A stretch of DNA of 64,000 bases, taken from the NCBI RefSeq assembly GCF_004210375.1, contig NW_027467782.1, positions 20,997,276-21,061,275 of the forward strand. Direction: 5' to 3'. The translations under genes were made by a program, and so were the position numbers. Numbering within the stretch: the stretch's first letter is position 1; each line of letters opens with the position of its first letter. Below the pieces are notes generated by a model. That model did not search any database and was not told the DNA's origin. It saw only the letters and a list, made by a program, of their open reading frames with translations. The stretch comes from Tachypleus tridentatus. Its lineage: Eukaryota; Arthropoda; Merostomata; Xiphosura; Limulidae. This document shows, in pieces, positions 1-11,629 of the stretch.

Positions 1-77
1 GCTGTATCCACCTAGGAGAAATCGAGTCCATAATTTTAGGGTTGTAAATCCATATACTTATCGCTGTTTCACCGATG
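1..77 (-). mobile_element. SINE family B, truncated by window edge
   Basis: Matches the family B repeat seen about ten more times here. Read on the minus strand that repeat has a conserved core 'tatgtctccagatttacaac' region followed by a gene-like B box 'ggttcaattc'. Here the plus strand carries the complements ('gaaatcgagtcc', 'gttgtaaatccatatactta'). The window edge cuts it, so its tail is not visible. Confidence 0.55.
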
Positions 78-423
78 GACCATTAATTTGTAACAACGGG
101 CTTTGCCTTGTGGTATGTCTACTGTCACAAATTATGATATTTCAGTTGTTCTGGTTTCTTTGTTTTTAATAAAAACGTTTGTTTGAAATAGTATTTAGCC
201 TAATGCTATGTTATCGATTTAACTATTTCTGAGTTTTGTTGGTTTACCCTGCGTTTTCTCGTAAAAGAACGGGCAGTCTTTTTTTTCTTGTGCGTGATTA
301 AAATATTATTATAGCAGAGTACAAACAACTGAAACTGTTAATTGAAATAAATGAATCTAGTTTCTAATAGTTCACAAAACTCGTATTTACAGATTCATCG
401 CAGATATCTTTTGTTTCATATTT
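78..423. other. no gene seen
   Basis: AT-rich DNA with no open frame of interest, no recognised repeat and no splice-bounded exon that I could support. Confidence 0.5.
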
Positions 424-516
424 ACCAAGCCATTGTAACTCATAAGAATAACAAGACACTTCCCAAACAAACAAACAAAACCAAGTCATTTTAACTCATA
501 AGAATAACAAGACACT
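424..516 (+). mobile_element. SINE reduced to its tail, with flanking direct repeats
   Basis: Two 37-base direct repeats (424-460 and 480-516, two mismatches) flank 19 bases, tcccaaacaaacaaacaaa. The same string forms the 3' tail of the complete SINE ending near 8,479. The simplest reading is a SINE insertion so severely 5'-truncated that only the tail was copied, with the direct repeats as target-site duplication. They are longer than the 10-12 bases around the other SINEs here. Alternatively a local duplication happened to span a CAAA run. Confidence 0.55.
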
Positions 517-3500
517 GTAAACGTTTTTTATTATACACACTGAGACCCTCTCTTTTCTTTAAGCAAGTAATTTCGAACATATAAATAGTAACACCAATTG
601 TAAAACGCCCAACACAAATATTCAGAGATGCATTTTACAAGTAAAGCTTACAACATTCAACAGAACTTTTTTAACTACCTCAGCAGCATAACTTGATCTT
701 ATAATACCAAAAATCAGGTTTGTGTTCTATAATATCTATGGGCATAATGTAGATATTCCATTGTTTAATTTTTCGATTAAACAGAATTAGATATAGTGTT
801 GTTCAATGAAGCTGCAGTCAGAAATTTGCATATAGAAACAAAAAATTCACAGCAGACGACAAAAACTGTGTGAACACATTTCAAAGTTAGTCACTCATAT
901 AAATGAATGAAAACAATGCGCTAAAAGTTTACACTAAAGTTTAATTGTAAACATAATATTGAAATACCAGTGCGTTCAATTCATACTTATTAAGTGTTAG
1001 ATACCTTACCAAGGTAAATTTTTGACATAAACATCTAAAACTAAAACTTAACGTGTATTAATTTTCAACATACTTTAAGAAAATAAAACTAATATATACA
1101 TCGTAAAGCACTAGTTGAATGGATATACATAAAAAACAACAAATAAATAAAAGGCACTAACGCTTTCGTTAGTCAAAATATATACATATCGAAAAAATAG
1201 CACCACTATAGACTACCTCAACAAAATAGTACCTCATATAAAGGCGAAATAAAATGTAATGCGTATTTGATCGTTTCAGAATTATCTTATTAGCATAATG
1301 ACATTGGGTAGGAATATGGGTTTTATAAGTTCAGAGTTACTAATTGAGTAATTATCAGAAGTAATGAAACGACGCATATAAGATTTAAACACACAAATTT
1401 TTAATGTTTCATCTGATATAAAATTTGTATAACACTTTCGTTTGTATCTGAATACGCATTTAAATTGATGTTTTTTATATTCTGGTGATTACACGGACGG
1501 AATAATTTCCTTATGTATATTCTTGATAACAACTTACGGGAGTCTTAACTTGAATACTTGGTTATAAAGATGCCGAGCAACGCCCTCAAGCGTTAATCCA
1601 GGTGCTATCACATTCCTTATCTCGTTTGGGAAAATAACTTTATAAAAAACTTCAAAATATATCACTATAAATTTTACCATAAACGTTTATAACTATGTAA
1701 TATTTTATATATATTGTACTAGTCTCAGAAGAAAACATTTACTTCAATTTAGCATAATCTGTTCGTTATACCTAAAACAACAACAGCAAAACAATTACAG
1801 TTTTGTCTTTCATAAATTTCAATTAACAGTTATTTTACCAACATTTGTGGAGACCATTGAGTGATAAACTTGTATCAGAAGCAGCTATTGCCCGTAAACG
1901 CATGAGTTACAGCTGAGTCAAAGCAATGGTGAATTCGTATATACATATTTATTGCATTATTTTCTATAAGGCTCATACGATGTTCTTTTATTTCATTACG
2001 AGATCTTTAAGTTATGTGCAAATGCTAAAGAAACTACACATTGTTGTTAAAACTAGTAAGCATGGAAAATTAATTTATAATATCTCAGAAAATTACAATT
2101 TTATGTTTGAAAGTTTATTTACTCGATCATTGTCACATGTAGTCAGTAATGTAAACTAATTATTCTTACACGTAACAATAAGCTATGTATCCACTACACT
2201 TTCTCGAACAAATATATTCAAATTATGTTTCTATTCCCATAAGTTGATCATCTTGATTTTAAAAAACGTAATTGGTGGTACCATGGGTTACCACTTGCTG
2301 AAACTATGGTTATCGATAACATCGAACATGTTCGCCTTTTCATTCTTGGTGGGGTTTTAACAGTACAAAAGTAACACAAAATTTGGTAGTGAGTGTCGTT
2401 TGCTAGCTGCTTTAAGTCTAGTTTATCATTGTTAAATTAGGGACACTAAACTTAAATTGAACAAAATTTAAAACAAACCAAATACTTCATTTTATTGAAT
2501 GCGTGCATGTGTTGCCTGTGTATTTACGCATTTTAAAATAAAACATAAAAATGTTTATAATTAAGGGTTATAGTAATAAGCCTCTTCTAAGACTTGTGTC
2601 GAAAAGCATAATCTCATGTCTTAGTTGCCAGATATATATTCATACGTTCCAAAATATCTGAAAAAGTAGTAAGATAGCCTAGCATGGTTAAATGCATTGA
2701 AAAACTAGCAAAATATCTGAAAAAAGAGAATAGTAATCAATGTCGACATTAACGAGCAACTTTGGTGGTATTTTCTATTTTTTATATAAAAACTTATAAG
2801 TCAGATAGAGGAATATAATATTGAAAATAAACTCTACAGAACTCCTTTCATGATATTCTTAGGCTTAAAAAATAAAAGCGATGTGATATAAAGTGCCTGA
2901 AGCAGAACAACAAGATCAATGTACTTAATAAAGTAAGAGATGCAACAGAAGATCATTCGTGACATCACAATCAGTGAAATACAGACATCTTTATACAAAA
3001 ATAAAATTGACACAAAAAAGTACTCAGTATTAAGGACAATGAAAGATGCACTAAAAGCATAGCTACCATTATACATTATGATGTACATAGATCTGAAGAA
3101 AGAAGTGAAACTGACATAATGTATCATTCTCTAGACATAGATCTATTATCATAACTTCACATGGTGTCAACAAATAGTGTGAAAAATATCCAATATTATT
3201 TCTGTCTTAGTACCTGAACAATAGAAGAAACCATATAAAATTCCATTGCTAATGTTAGTTATTTTAAACAATGAATGATGTAACGTGGCTTAAGTGAAAA
3301 GAATATTATTGACTACAAACAATTATGTTAAGATTCAAGTGCGATTTTACCCAACTTTTATAGTAAACATAATAGAAATAAGTTATGCAATTTTCCTTCT
3401 TTTCTTTACATAAAACAACGAAAAGGAATTTAACTATTTAAATCAAATAGCCAGTAATATGGTTAAAACAATTCCTGAATACTAAATATATATGTACATT

Positions 3501-4360
3501 GATCAATCGCGAAAACTCATTTTAAGGAGATAAAATCCTTAAACTTTATGTTCAATTAACGGCAAGTATGTCACCGTTTCCATCAAAGAATTAAAAATAC
3601 TTGGTTTATAGTTAGAGAAGATGCAAGTACATTGACAAAGGCTTGTAATAAACATAACACTGGCTACAAAAATATAAGCTCAGTCAATGCTTGTTACCGT
3701 TCGAGTCGTTTAATGTTATCATAGATTCCTTTTTTATAAACAAAATGTAAAGTGTTGTACTCATACACTCTCTGGAAACTCTGTTCACATCGTTTTTTTC
3801 ATTTTTTTAACTGTAAATGTTATGACTGTAGTGGAACAACAAAAGGAAAAGGAACACACGACTCTAAAGAACATGGCATGTTGTTCACAGTTGAATTTGA
3901 TTTTACAGCTTAAGAAAACAATAATATTTTTTCTAACTTAAATTTCAGTACACAAAGTATACAGAACTTTAATGTTAAGTGTTTAGGAATGTTAAGTCGT
4001 AGTACATTCACTGTACAGGGTCACACAGTTAGGCTTAGAAAGACAGAGAGGCAACATATCGCACTAACGCTGTCAGGGAAGGAAACAAATAAATATTGGT
4101 GTACTTTTTTGCAAACTTAGTCATAAAGAATCTGGTCCAAGCCCACCGTAAATTCTCTGTCTATTTAGTTCAAAATTCGAATAGAAACACTACAAAACAT
4201 TTAGTCACTAGCAACTATTGGTCTACTGATATACATAATTTATATATGGCTTTTAATGTTTAGTGTTTTGTGACATTAAGTCATAATACAACAGTGTAGT
4301 ATAAAATTTATAGAACTTTTAATTTTGAATATGTGAGAAACATCGTATAAAACAGTCCGT
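517..4360. other. AT-rich stretch, no gene supported
   Basis: Open frames at 1,926-2,159 (+) and 2,834-3,127 (-) encode low-complexity, AT-driven residues (many F, I, Y, S), with no recognised domain or credible splice context. I see no transposon ends or RNA genes. There is no evidence of a functional element apart from scattered simple sequence. Confidence 0.5.
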
Positions 4361-4510
4361 AATGACGAGAAAACCCACTTGTAGAGAAAATTATATATTT
4401 AAAAACGGCTGGTATGAGTAGAGAAAGCAAGATGGCCGAAGAAGGTCGATACGTTGTTCGCTCCTCTACTTGTGTTTTCTCTATCCATACCAGCCGTTAT
4501 TAAATATATA
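4361..4510 (+). mobile_element. Penelope-like element end with foldback
   Basis: The stretch 'tgacgagaaaacccacttg' followed by 'aacggctggtatg' recurs at 6,688-6,735 and, inverted, at 61,185-61,250. The three are copies of one repeat. Here arms 4,392-4,426 and 4,476-4,510 (35 bases, about three mismatches) form a foldback around a 49-base loop that holds a hammerhead-like core. Penelope-like retroelements are known to carry hammerhead ribozymes in their LTR-like ends. Assignment rests on that motif and not on a reverse transcriptase, none of which is visible nearby. Confidence 0.5.
4428..4452 (+). ncRNA. hammerhead-ribozyme-like core (degraded)
   Basis: Reads CAAGA, then tGGCC-gaagaa-GGTC (stem II, pairing with one G-U), then GATAC. 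The hammerhead consensus is CUGANGA, stem II, GAAA. Both conserved boxes carry changes (CTGAAGA to GCAAGA, GAAAC to GATAC), so activity is unlikely. The sequence after it, 'gttgttc', matches the other copies here. It sits in the loop of the foldback at 4,392-4,510. Confidence 0.4.
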
Positions 4511-4699
4511 GTCATATAAAACAGTGTAGGACTTGCAGCACTTAATGTTTAAAGACACTAAGTGATTTGGACTCCCTATATGCATAAATATTATAAATAC
4601 AACTTTTAATTTTCTTATTTGGAAAATTGATGTTTTCAGTTTCAAATTTTTATATGCATTTTAATTAATGCTTTATGCTTAGGCTATATGTATTCTTAC

Positions 4700-4800
4700 T
4701 GTGTGTGTTTTCTTATAGCAAAGCCACATCGAGCTGAGTCCACCGAGGGGAATTGAACCAGTGATGTTAGTGTTGTAAATTGAACACATTAATTGTGTTA
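4700..4800 (-). mobile_element. SINE family B fragment
   Basis: Contains 'cttatagcaaagccacatcg', then 'gagtccaccgaggggaattg' and 'gttgtaaattgaac'. This is the minus-strand form of the short family B repeat, tail first. It is diverged and has no clear target-site duplication. Confidence 0.5.
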
Positions 4801-4919
4801 TTCAATGAACTATGTTAACCAAAAAAAATTGTTTCATGACAGCAGCTGACAATCTGGGGAGACGATAAACCGCTAATATTTCATTAAGCAAACCCAAACT
4901 ATATTCTATTCTCATATGG

Positions 4920-5180
4920 TTCGAATTTTGCGTAAAGTTATTCAAAGACTATCTGCGCTAGCTGTCCCTAATTTAGCAGTGTAAGACTAGAGAGAACGCA
5001 GCTAGTCATTATCACCCAATGCCAACTTTTGGGCTACTCTTTCACCAACGAATACTGGGATTGACCGTCACTTTATAACGCCCCCACGGTTGAAAGGGCG
5101 AGCATGTTTCCTGTGACGGGGATTCGAACCCGCGACACTCGGATAAGTCGAGTGCTTTTACCCACCTGGCCGTGCCGGGT
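4920..5180 (-). mobile_element. tRNA-derived SINE family A, near full length
   Basis: On the minus strand it starts ccggcacggccaggtgggta (A-box region), has a B box in 'gggttcgaatccccgtc', then the body 'catgctcgcc', 'cccaaaagttggcattgg' and 'ctaaattagggacagctagc', and ends in the 'gcaaaattcgaa' tail. Such heads come from a tRNA gene, and the internal pol III promoter drives transcription while a partner LINE supplies the machinery. It is diverged from the 8.2 kb copy. Confidence 0.8.
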
Positions 5181-5904
5181 TGTATTTTCACATCGATGGG
5201 ACACGTTTACATTCTCCATGTGAAAGTTTTAATTAAGAAAGTGCTTTTACAGAAATGCCAACCATTACGATTTGAACGTAATGATTACGATTTTGGTGTA
5301 TACATTACAACTATACTCTCATACAAACAAATATTATGACTTGTTGCAACTCCCAAATTATTATATATTATATAGACCTATATAAAAAAGTGATAAATTG
5401 TTCCGACAGGGCTTGAAAGGGATGAAAAGAAAATTTCTAGTGAGATACAAATAAATTTTGATAATAAATAAAAGACATAGTCCAAATGGCTAATTGCGAT
5501 AATCATGTTTGTGCTTGAAATAATAAAAAAAATATTTGTATGCCCGACGTCTACCAATAGTTTGAGTGCGGTGCTTCTTCATACTGGATACGTGGGGGAA
5601 TCCATAGTTACGTCATCAATGGTTGTCAGCCAATCAGCGCTCGCGTAGATGGGTATTTCTCGTTTTCTAAGCGGCATAGAAACACCAATGCGATTGTTCA
5701 CAAGTGGAAAAGAAAGAGGCTTCGTTCACCAAATTGTCTTGTTTCTGGCAAATCTAAATATCATGACATGATGGTAATACATTCATCCAAAGGATGTTTA
5801 AATAATGCAACAAGTTGTCAAGATATCTGTGTATGCCTTATAAGTGTAACATTGTTTGCATTGTATTAATTGAAACAAGGCAATACCAGTACTCTCTTAA
5901 ACTT

Positions 5905-5943
5905 CTGAAAGAAAAAAAAAAGGTTCTTTCAGGTAACCGAAAC
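5905..5943 (+). ncRNA. hammerhead-like motif, weak
   Basis: CTGAAAGA is followed by an A run, then GGTT-ctttcaggt-AACC (a possible 4-bp stem II) and GAAACGTCGTTGTTTC. The GAAAC-GTYGTTGTT part matches the motifs at 6.77 kb and 61.14 kb. The first box is separated from stem II by extra A residues, so this is at best a decayed copy. It lies between two other Penelope-like ends. Confidence 0.3.
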
Positions 5944-6389
5944 GTCGTTGTTTCTCGTTTTTCTTATGTTAACCAAAAGAAGCTGATTTTATTTTTAAAA
6001 ATTTCCCTCCCAACTTTAACCGACATTTTCTTTCTTAAGAAACGAAGTTTGGGAAAGTGATAAAAAATAAAAACGAGTTTGTTTAGCCAACCACTTTCCT
6101 GATTATTACAAAGAACAACAGAACAATAATCCATAGATTTCGTAGCTGGTATTTAGCTAAAAGGTATTTTCGATAAATTTGCAGCTCTTAAGCCACAAAC
6201 GTAGTCGTAGATCAACAAATGAAAAGAAAAATGCACATCTGTTGGTTGTATACTTCGCCATTTAACTACAATAGGATATTTCAACCAAGTTTTTAAAGTC
6301 TCGCTAATTCTCACTAGTTTGTGTCAAAACGAGAACCAAGTTCAGATACGTGCATTCTATTCAGAAAACATGATATGTTTGTTTGTGTG

Positions 6390-6505
6390 AAGTTAAACAC
6401 AAAAACTACACAATGAGCTGTCTTTGTGCTCCAACTACCATGGTATCTAAACCTGGATTTTAGAATAGTAAGTCCGCAAATCTATCACTGTACCACTGAG
6501 GGGAG
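6390..6505 (-). mobile_element. SINE family B fragment
   Basis: Has 'gtgaagttaaacacaaaaac' (tail), 'gagctgtctttgtgctccaa', 'catggtatctaaacctggat' and 'ccactgagggg', in the order expected for the minus-strand form of family B. Considerably diverged. Confidence 0.45.
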
Positions 6506-6684
6506 TTCAAAAAGTAATATCTTCACTCTATCAATATTGAGACCATCTTTATTAACATCAGAAAAATATGGATGTTGTTTGTGTGTGTGTGTGAGAGAGC
6601 CTCTAAAAACTTTTAAATTCGTAACTGATAGCCAAAAGATTAATTTTACTTAAAAACTGAATGCATTTAACATATGGTTTTCTT

Positions 6685-6950
6685 GATGACGAGAAACCCA
6701 CTTGAAATACAAATGTATCTCAAAAAGGCTGGAACGTGTATTAACACTTTTATTGATAAACAGAAAACAACGTTTCGACGTTCCTAGGTCATCTTCAGGT
6801 TAACAAAGAGGGAGTTTCAATGTAACCGTTGCCAGGCATATGTCTTAGGGTCGAGAGTATAAACGGGTACGGGATAGTATGGGGCATTGTGGTGGGATGT
6901 CAGGTATTAATTAGTATATTAATTAATTAGATCGTCGCTTTGAATGCTTT
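6685..6950 (-). mobile_element. Penelope-like element end
   Basis: Opens with 'tgatgacgagaaacccac' and 'aaaaaggctggaacgtgtat', matching the repeats at 4.36 kb and (inverted) 61.2 kb. A hammerhead-like motif on the minus strand follows. The rest (6,800-6,950) is unassigned. No reverse transcriptase or GIY-YIG domain is visible, so only an end remains. A hAT transposase tail begins just downstream. Confidence 0.5.
6772..6798 (-). ncRNA. hammerhead-ribozyme-like motif
   Basis: On the minus strand: CTGAAGA, then tGAC-ctaggaac-GTC (short stem II), then GAAAC, followed by gttgttttctg. CUGANGA and GAAA are the conserved core boxes of a hammerhead ribozyme and both are intact. Penelope-like elements are known carriers. 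Whether stems I and III form and a cleavage triplet is present needs folding. Confidence 0.5.
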
Positions 6951-6989
6951 AACGACATTTATCTGGCCGTGAAGCAGCTGAAATAACCT

Positions 6990-7285
6990 CAAAGATGCCT
7001 AATCTCGGAAGTGATAATTCTAGTCAAACTCCTGCTTGTTAACCCATCAACTAATGCTGTAGGAGAAAGGAGCTTCTCGACGGCCAGAAGGCTCTAGACA
7101 TGGCTACGATCAACAATGAACTAATCTCGTTTTAATAGTTTAGCAGTTCTCCACATCCACAAGGAACGCACAGCATCGTTAGACCTCGTTTCTATTGCCA
7201 ATGACTTTGTACAAAAGAATGACAGAAGGAAGGTGAAGCTCGGTGTATTCACGGAACACGACTTTGTTGATGTTGTTCCCATCAT
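6990..7285 (+). pseudogene. hAT transposase C-terminal dimerisation domain, broken
   Basis: One frame reads LLLVNPSTNAVGERSFSTAR..., continuing ...FNSLAVLHIHKERTASLDLV. This is the hATC dimerisation block (hydrophobic L, then E/S-R-S-F-S) of a ZMYM/THAP-associated type hAT transposase. Two in-frame stops interrupt it, a TAG after ARRL and a TAA before SRFNS. Only the last ~100 residues remain; the catalytic RNase H-like core is absent. No terminal inverted repeats or 8-bp duplications were found. It abuts the Penelope-like end upstream. Confidence 0.75.
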
Positions 7286-7289
7286 TAGA

Positions 7290-8190
7290 TCACATACGGT
7301 AATTTTACTCTTCCTTGGTAAAAGTGATTTGTATTTCTATCCATCGACGTACATCAGTTTATACTTTTGCGATATGATAATGAGGTCAGTAAAATTATGA
7401 TATCAGTTTTCATATGAGATTTGATATATAAAGGTGAATAGGCCAGTAGAGTAACTGTGGCATTATTCATTTATATTTCCATTTTAAAAGATCATTAATA
7501 TAGCTATGCATTGATGAAGTAACGTGTCATCCATGTATATAATTTTACTGAGATACTAAAGCTAGCTCTATTTCGATTTTTTCTTCAGTCCTAAGTTTGT
7601 AAGCAACCTAAATGCATATTCATATTCAGTCCCCTCCCTCCTCCCCGCAAACACAGTCTGAAACGTCCCTAGTCCCTTGACAACAAACCTTGCGTCATCG
7701 CATCGAAACACATTTTACTTAATTAAATTTAGGTTAGCATCAGCATCAGAATATCTCAATGACATTTGTTAAGTCTGTATTTAGAAAATTTCCTTGTAAG
7801 GACCTGCTAATGATAGTTGATGTTGCAGAATTGAAAGTAGCAAAGTTAAACACAGTAATTTAAGATTAATTTAAGTCATACCGGAAGGCACAGAAAGAGA
7901 AAATCGATTTGTTTATTTTTTTTTATAGTCCCCACTAGAAGAAGAACTGCTAACAGGGCCTCAGAATGGGTTATCAGTATGATTAAAATCGGGGAGCTTC
8001 AGGAGACTCCGCCCCTGAACCCCTGCCAGGGGCTTTACCCCTGAACCCTACCAGGGGCCATACGGCCAGGGTTGCCTATATATATACATATATATTGCCC
8101 AACGGAGGCTTAGAACTTTCTACAAACTACGAGATTTTATAAAATTAAAATATTCACTTAAATTAAGAGAAAAATTCAAAAGGTTTGAAT
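7290..8190. other. no gene seen; small GC-rich repeat inside
   Basis: AT-rich, apart from a GC-rich patch at 8,005-8,060 in which cccctgaacccctgccagg and a near copy (cccctgaaccctaccagg) lie at 8,012-8,033 and 8,038-8,058. Each contains a CCCCT..AGGGG hairpin. No coding signal. Confidence 0.5.
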
Positions 8191-8202
8191 ACTTGACGTC
8201 AG

Positions 8203-8479
8203 AAGGCCCGGCATGGCCTAGCGCGTAAGGCGTGCGACTCGTCATCCGAGGGTCGCGGGTTCGCGCCCGCGTCGCGCTAAACATGCTCGCCCTCCCAGCC
8301 GTGGGGGTGTATAATGTGACGGTCAATCCCACTATTCGTTGGTAAAGAGTAGCCCAAGAGTTGGCGGTAGGTGGTGATGACTAGCTGTCTTCCCTCTAGT
8401 CTTACACTGCTAAATTAGGGACGGCTAGCACAGATAGCCCTCGAGTAGCTTTGTGCGAAATTCCCAAACAAACAAACAA
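8203..8479 (+). mobile_element. tRNA-derived SINE family A, well preserved
   Basis: The best full-length copy here. The tRNA-like head ggcccggcatggcctagcgc has an A box and 'gggttcgcgcccgc' serves as B box. The body 'aacatgctcgccctcccagc', 'gtgacggtcaatcccactat', 'agcccaagagttggcgg' and 'ctaaattagggacggctagc' precedes a (CAAA)n tail. Target-site duplication acttgacgtcag at 8,191-8,202 and 8,480-8,491 is exact, suggesting a fairly recent insertion. The head resembles a tRNA gene but continues into the SINE body, so I do not call a tRNA. Confidence 0.9.
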
Positions 8480-8491
8480 ACTTGACGTCAG

Positions 8492-10786
8492 TTCACAAGA
8501 ATTGAACTATGCAAACAGCTACGTAATAAAATTTCCCATAACTATTTTTTAAAAATAAGTTACTTTAAAGCTTGCACAATACAAACTAAATAATACTATC
8601 ATATTATACTTCAAATTGACAGTCATGTATATCTAACAGTAAAACAATCAGTGGTAGGAAAAGCAACTTCCTTGTTTTATATCTTGCACATTTCAAATTA
8701 TTGTAAAGAAACAGTAGTGTCTTAGAAAAACTTGCAGCCACTAATAAGAAACATAATGTATTGAATTTCCTATGCCTGGAGCAAGAAGTAGCTTGCTCCT
8801 TTATATGAAAGTGTTTGGATACAAAATTATTCTTTTGTATACGAAGGTCTAATTTTATAGTAAAGAAGTAAAAATAGAATAGAATACACAACTTTTTAGC
8901 TGTGTATCCTCTCTGTTTCCCTCCTGTTTGTGCAATGTTAAGTATACAGACTTATAGTGCCAAAGTCTGATTTCAATACCTGTATTGAGTACACCACAAA
9001 CAGTCCATTATGTAGCTTTGTGTTTGACTACACTTAAACAGATTCTTACTGTTCACTTTTCAGAATGGAATTATTTTCTACATGTTCCTTTTTCAGTCTG
9101 CATGCTGATGCAGCTTCCTACTCTAACTTGTTTGTGTTTATATTTTACATTTCTTTTTCCTACATTGAATATTGTTAATAAATATTAATTGTTATGGTAG
9201 TTTTTAAAACTTTATTTTTAAATCTGTACCTTCAGATATTTGAATGATTAATTACTATCACTTAACAAAAGTGAAAAAAAGCCTTGCAAGAATTTGGTTT
9301 GTGTGAATGTTCTGAGAAAATTGCAAAAACATCTTTCTCAAACATGTGATCGATTGGACATAAGGTGATTCTCATTCTAATATTTTTGGAGGGCTACTGA
9401 GTGAAACCAAGTTTTATCACATAGATCTCAGGACCATTTCATCTTGGAATTAAGTTTATTGTTTTGTGATAGATTCAGCTCTGAAAATTTTCAAGTCTGT
9501 GATGGTCTCATGGCTCAACAAAAATTTCACCAACAACTCCAAAGCCACAGTAAACACAAATGTTGTGATGTGAATTCCATCACAATTCTCTGTTGAATAA
9601 CATAGCTTCCCAGGCTCAATTACCATGGCTGTATCACAAAAACACAACAAATTCCCTTAAGAAGATGTCGATAGCATGAAGGATGAATACTGTTTCTACT
9701 TGGACTTTCCAGGTCACTGAATTTCTAATAGCCTCTGTAAAAAAACAACAACGACAAATTTTGAACACAACTTCTGCATCAAGGGCTGAAGAAATTCCAA
9801 ATGTTTTAAACAAGTAGATTCTGAGTTGAGTTTAGCCACTAGCTCATGTAGATTGAGTTGTCAAGATGCATTCGTAGGTATGATGTCTAGTTCAACTAAT
9901 ACTGGGCTTAGATTGCATAAAATGCCATTAGTGATGAAATTGAGCTTCAAGTGTTCTCTGGGTGAGTCAGGAGCTTCCTCATCTTTGCTCTGTATCAGAC
10001 AATAGTTTCTAATAGTTCAAATTGTTTATATAGAATGGTTACAAGCAATATTTGAGTGAAGAGCAACATCTCAGATTTCAGTTTGACACTATTATTTATT
10101 CACTGAGCAATCAAATCTATTTGAATATCATGTATTGCTATTTTAAAGGTGAACTTATAATGGAAGTTGCCAACCAGTTTTTTTTAACAAAATGTGAACT
10201 AATCTCTGCAGAAATACCACCCACTGTTGAGCCTGAAACCAATGAATGAATATATGTTCAAGAGGTTGTATAGCTCACAAATGTGCAAGTGATGTTCTTT
10301 GGTGTGTTATAGTTGCTTCTTGAACGTCTGAGCTTGCTATTTGAGTATTCTGCTAATAATTTTAACTCATCACAGAAGCAGAAACTAAGTGAAGCATTCA
10401 TAAATACAAATGATGAGCATTCCATAAAACAACTAATGTTAAACTTCTTTGGAGTACAACAAATGTTGCCAATGCTGAAAATTAATGGATATAAAAGGAC
10501 AAAATAATATAAGCTTTGGAGATTGTTTAACTGTCTCCAGAAGAAGAAAGAGACATTAAGTAGGTGATACATGATAACACACTTTTTTACATCATAAATG
10601 GATTCATAATGAAAGTAGATGTCTTATGTTTCATGGTTCTATGTAAATTTATAAAAAATTAGAAATGAATAAGTTTCTTTGATAATGAAAATCTGTAGTG
10701 TAAAGATATTTGAATTGAAAGGAGTGGGCTAGTAACATGATGAGAGTGATAAAATTGTGATTTTTGTTGGAATTTATCTTATTTAG
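8492..10786. other. no gene supported
   Basis: Open frames such as 8,604-8,891 (-), 10,052-10,249 (+) and 10,313-10,507 (+) have no recognised domain. Since an SLC4-like exon starts at 10,787, upstream exons of that pseudogene could lie here, but I found no sequence resembling the SLC4 cytoplasmic domain. The 10,313-10,507 frame has a soluble, K/Q/N-rich composition that might be coding, but I cannot place it. Confidence 0.4.
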
Positions 10787-10890
10787 GAGGGAAGAAAAAA
10801 GTGTATAAAAACAGATAAAGAATCTTCTATTGAACCAGAAGAGGAAGAAGAAAAATTACATGAAGAAAGTGGACTAAAAAGAGCAGGAAG
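10787..10890 (+). pseudogene. SLC4 pseudogene exon: acidic linker
   Basis: Acceptor 'cttatttag' ends at 10,786 and donor 'gtgaga' begins at 10,891. It is open for 34 codons and ends with two bases of a split codon. The product ends HEESGLKRAGR; in SLC4 proteins the equivalent 'L-R-TGR' precedes 'LFGG' at the start of the membrane domain. The rest is K/E-rich, as the linker usually is. This exon has no lesion. Confidence 0.75.
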
Positions 10891-11629
10891 GTGAGATATT
10901 CCAGCAACCTTTATTTTTAAACTGTAAAAGCTGTAGGTTTCATGTATAAATGTAAGCTTTATTTTACCTTTCTCTTTTATAAGGAGAGAAAGAATGCTGT
11001 ACCAATATGAGGTATTCTTTTTGGTTAATGTAATTAACTTCATCCAGTTGTATAGTTTGGAGATGGTAATTTATTCTGCAGGTGAAGACCTTTTCTTGTC
11101 ACTGTTGGAAGGTCATGAGAGAGATGTTAATGGAAAAACTGATGTAGCTGTAAGAGCTGAGGAATGTGGAAACCTGGAATATGTAGTGTTGCATGTTGAT
11201 GGGAATACCACATATTAAGAAATAATTATTCCACCATTTTAGATCTCTGTTTTTCAGCTGCTTCTCTCTCTTTCTCACAGTTATGTCAATAAACATTTCA
11301 CTCAGTGATCATTTTGTGACCTCCTTATGCTTATCATTAAAATATCATTTGAACAAAAATCAAAGTAATGTAATGTTGAAATGTTGAAATTGTTTCCGTA
11401 TCAAACTTTTATTGGATGAAAAAAAGAAAGACAGATAAGAACCTTGAACACTGTTTTCAGAAAAATTACTCTTAAAAAATGAACTATGAATAAAAAGTTT
11501 TTGTTAGAATGCTAGCCATGAGGAGGTAATAATTTTACCATCTTGTGTAATAAAAATCCAGCAGTTATTTTAAGGATTTTTTTAAATAATAAAAGGTAAA
11601 AGGAATAAATTTATTTTTCCTTCCATAAG

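Noticed and set aside
2834-3127. 97-codon hydrophobic minus-strand frame
   Set aside because: Looks like a membrane protein only because AT-rich DNA encodes F, I, Y and L; no start context, splice sites or family.
8210-8276. tRNA-gene-like A and B boxes (also near 57,000, 57,300, 63,100, 63,370)
   Set aside because: Each is the head of a dispersed SINE, followed at once by the common SINE body, not a free-standing tRNA gene.
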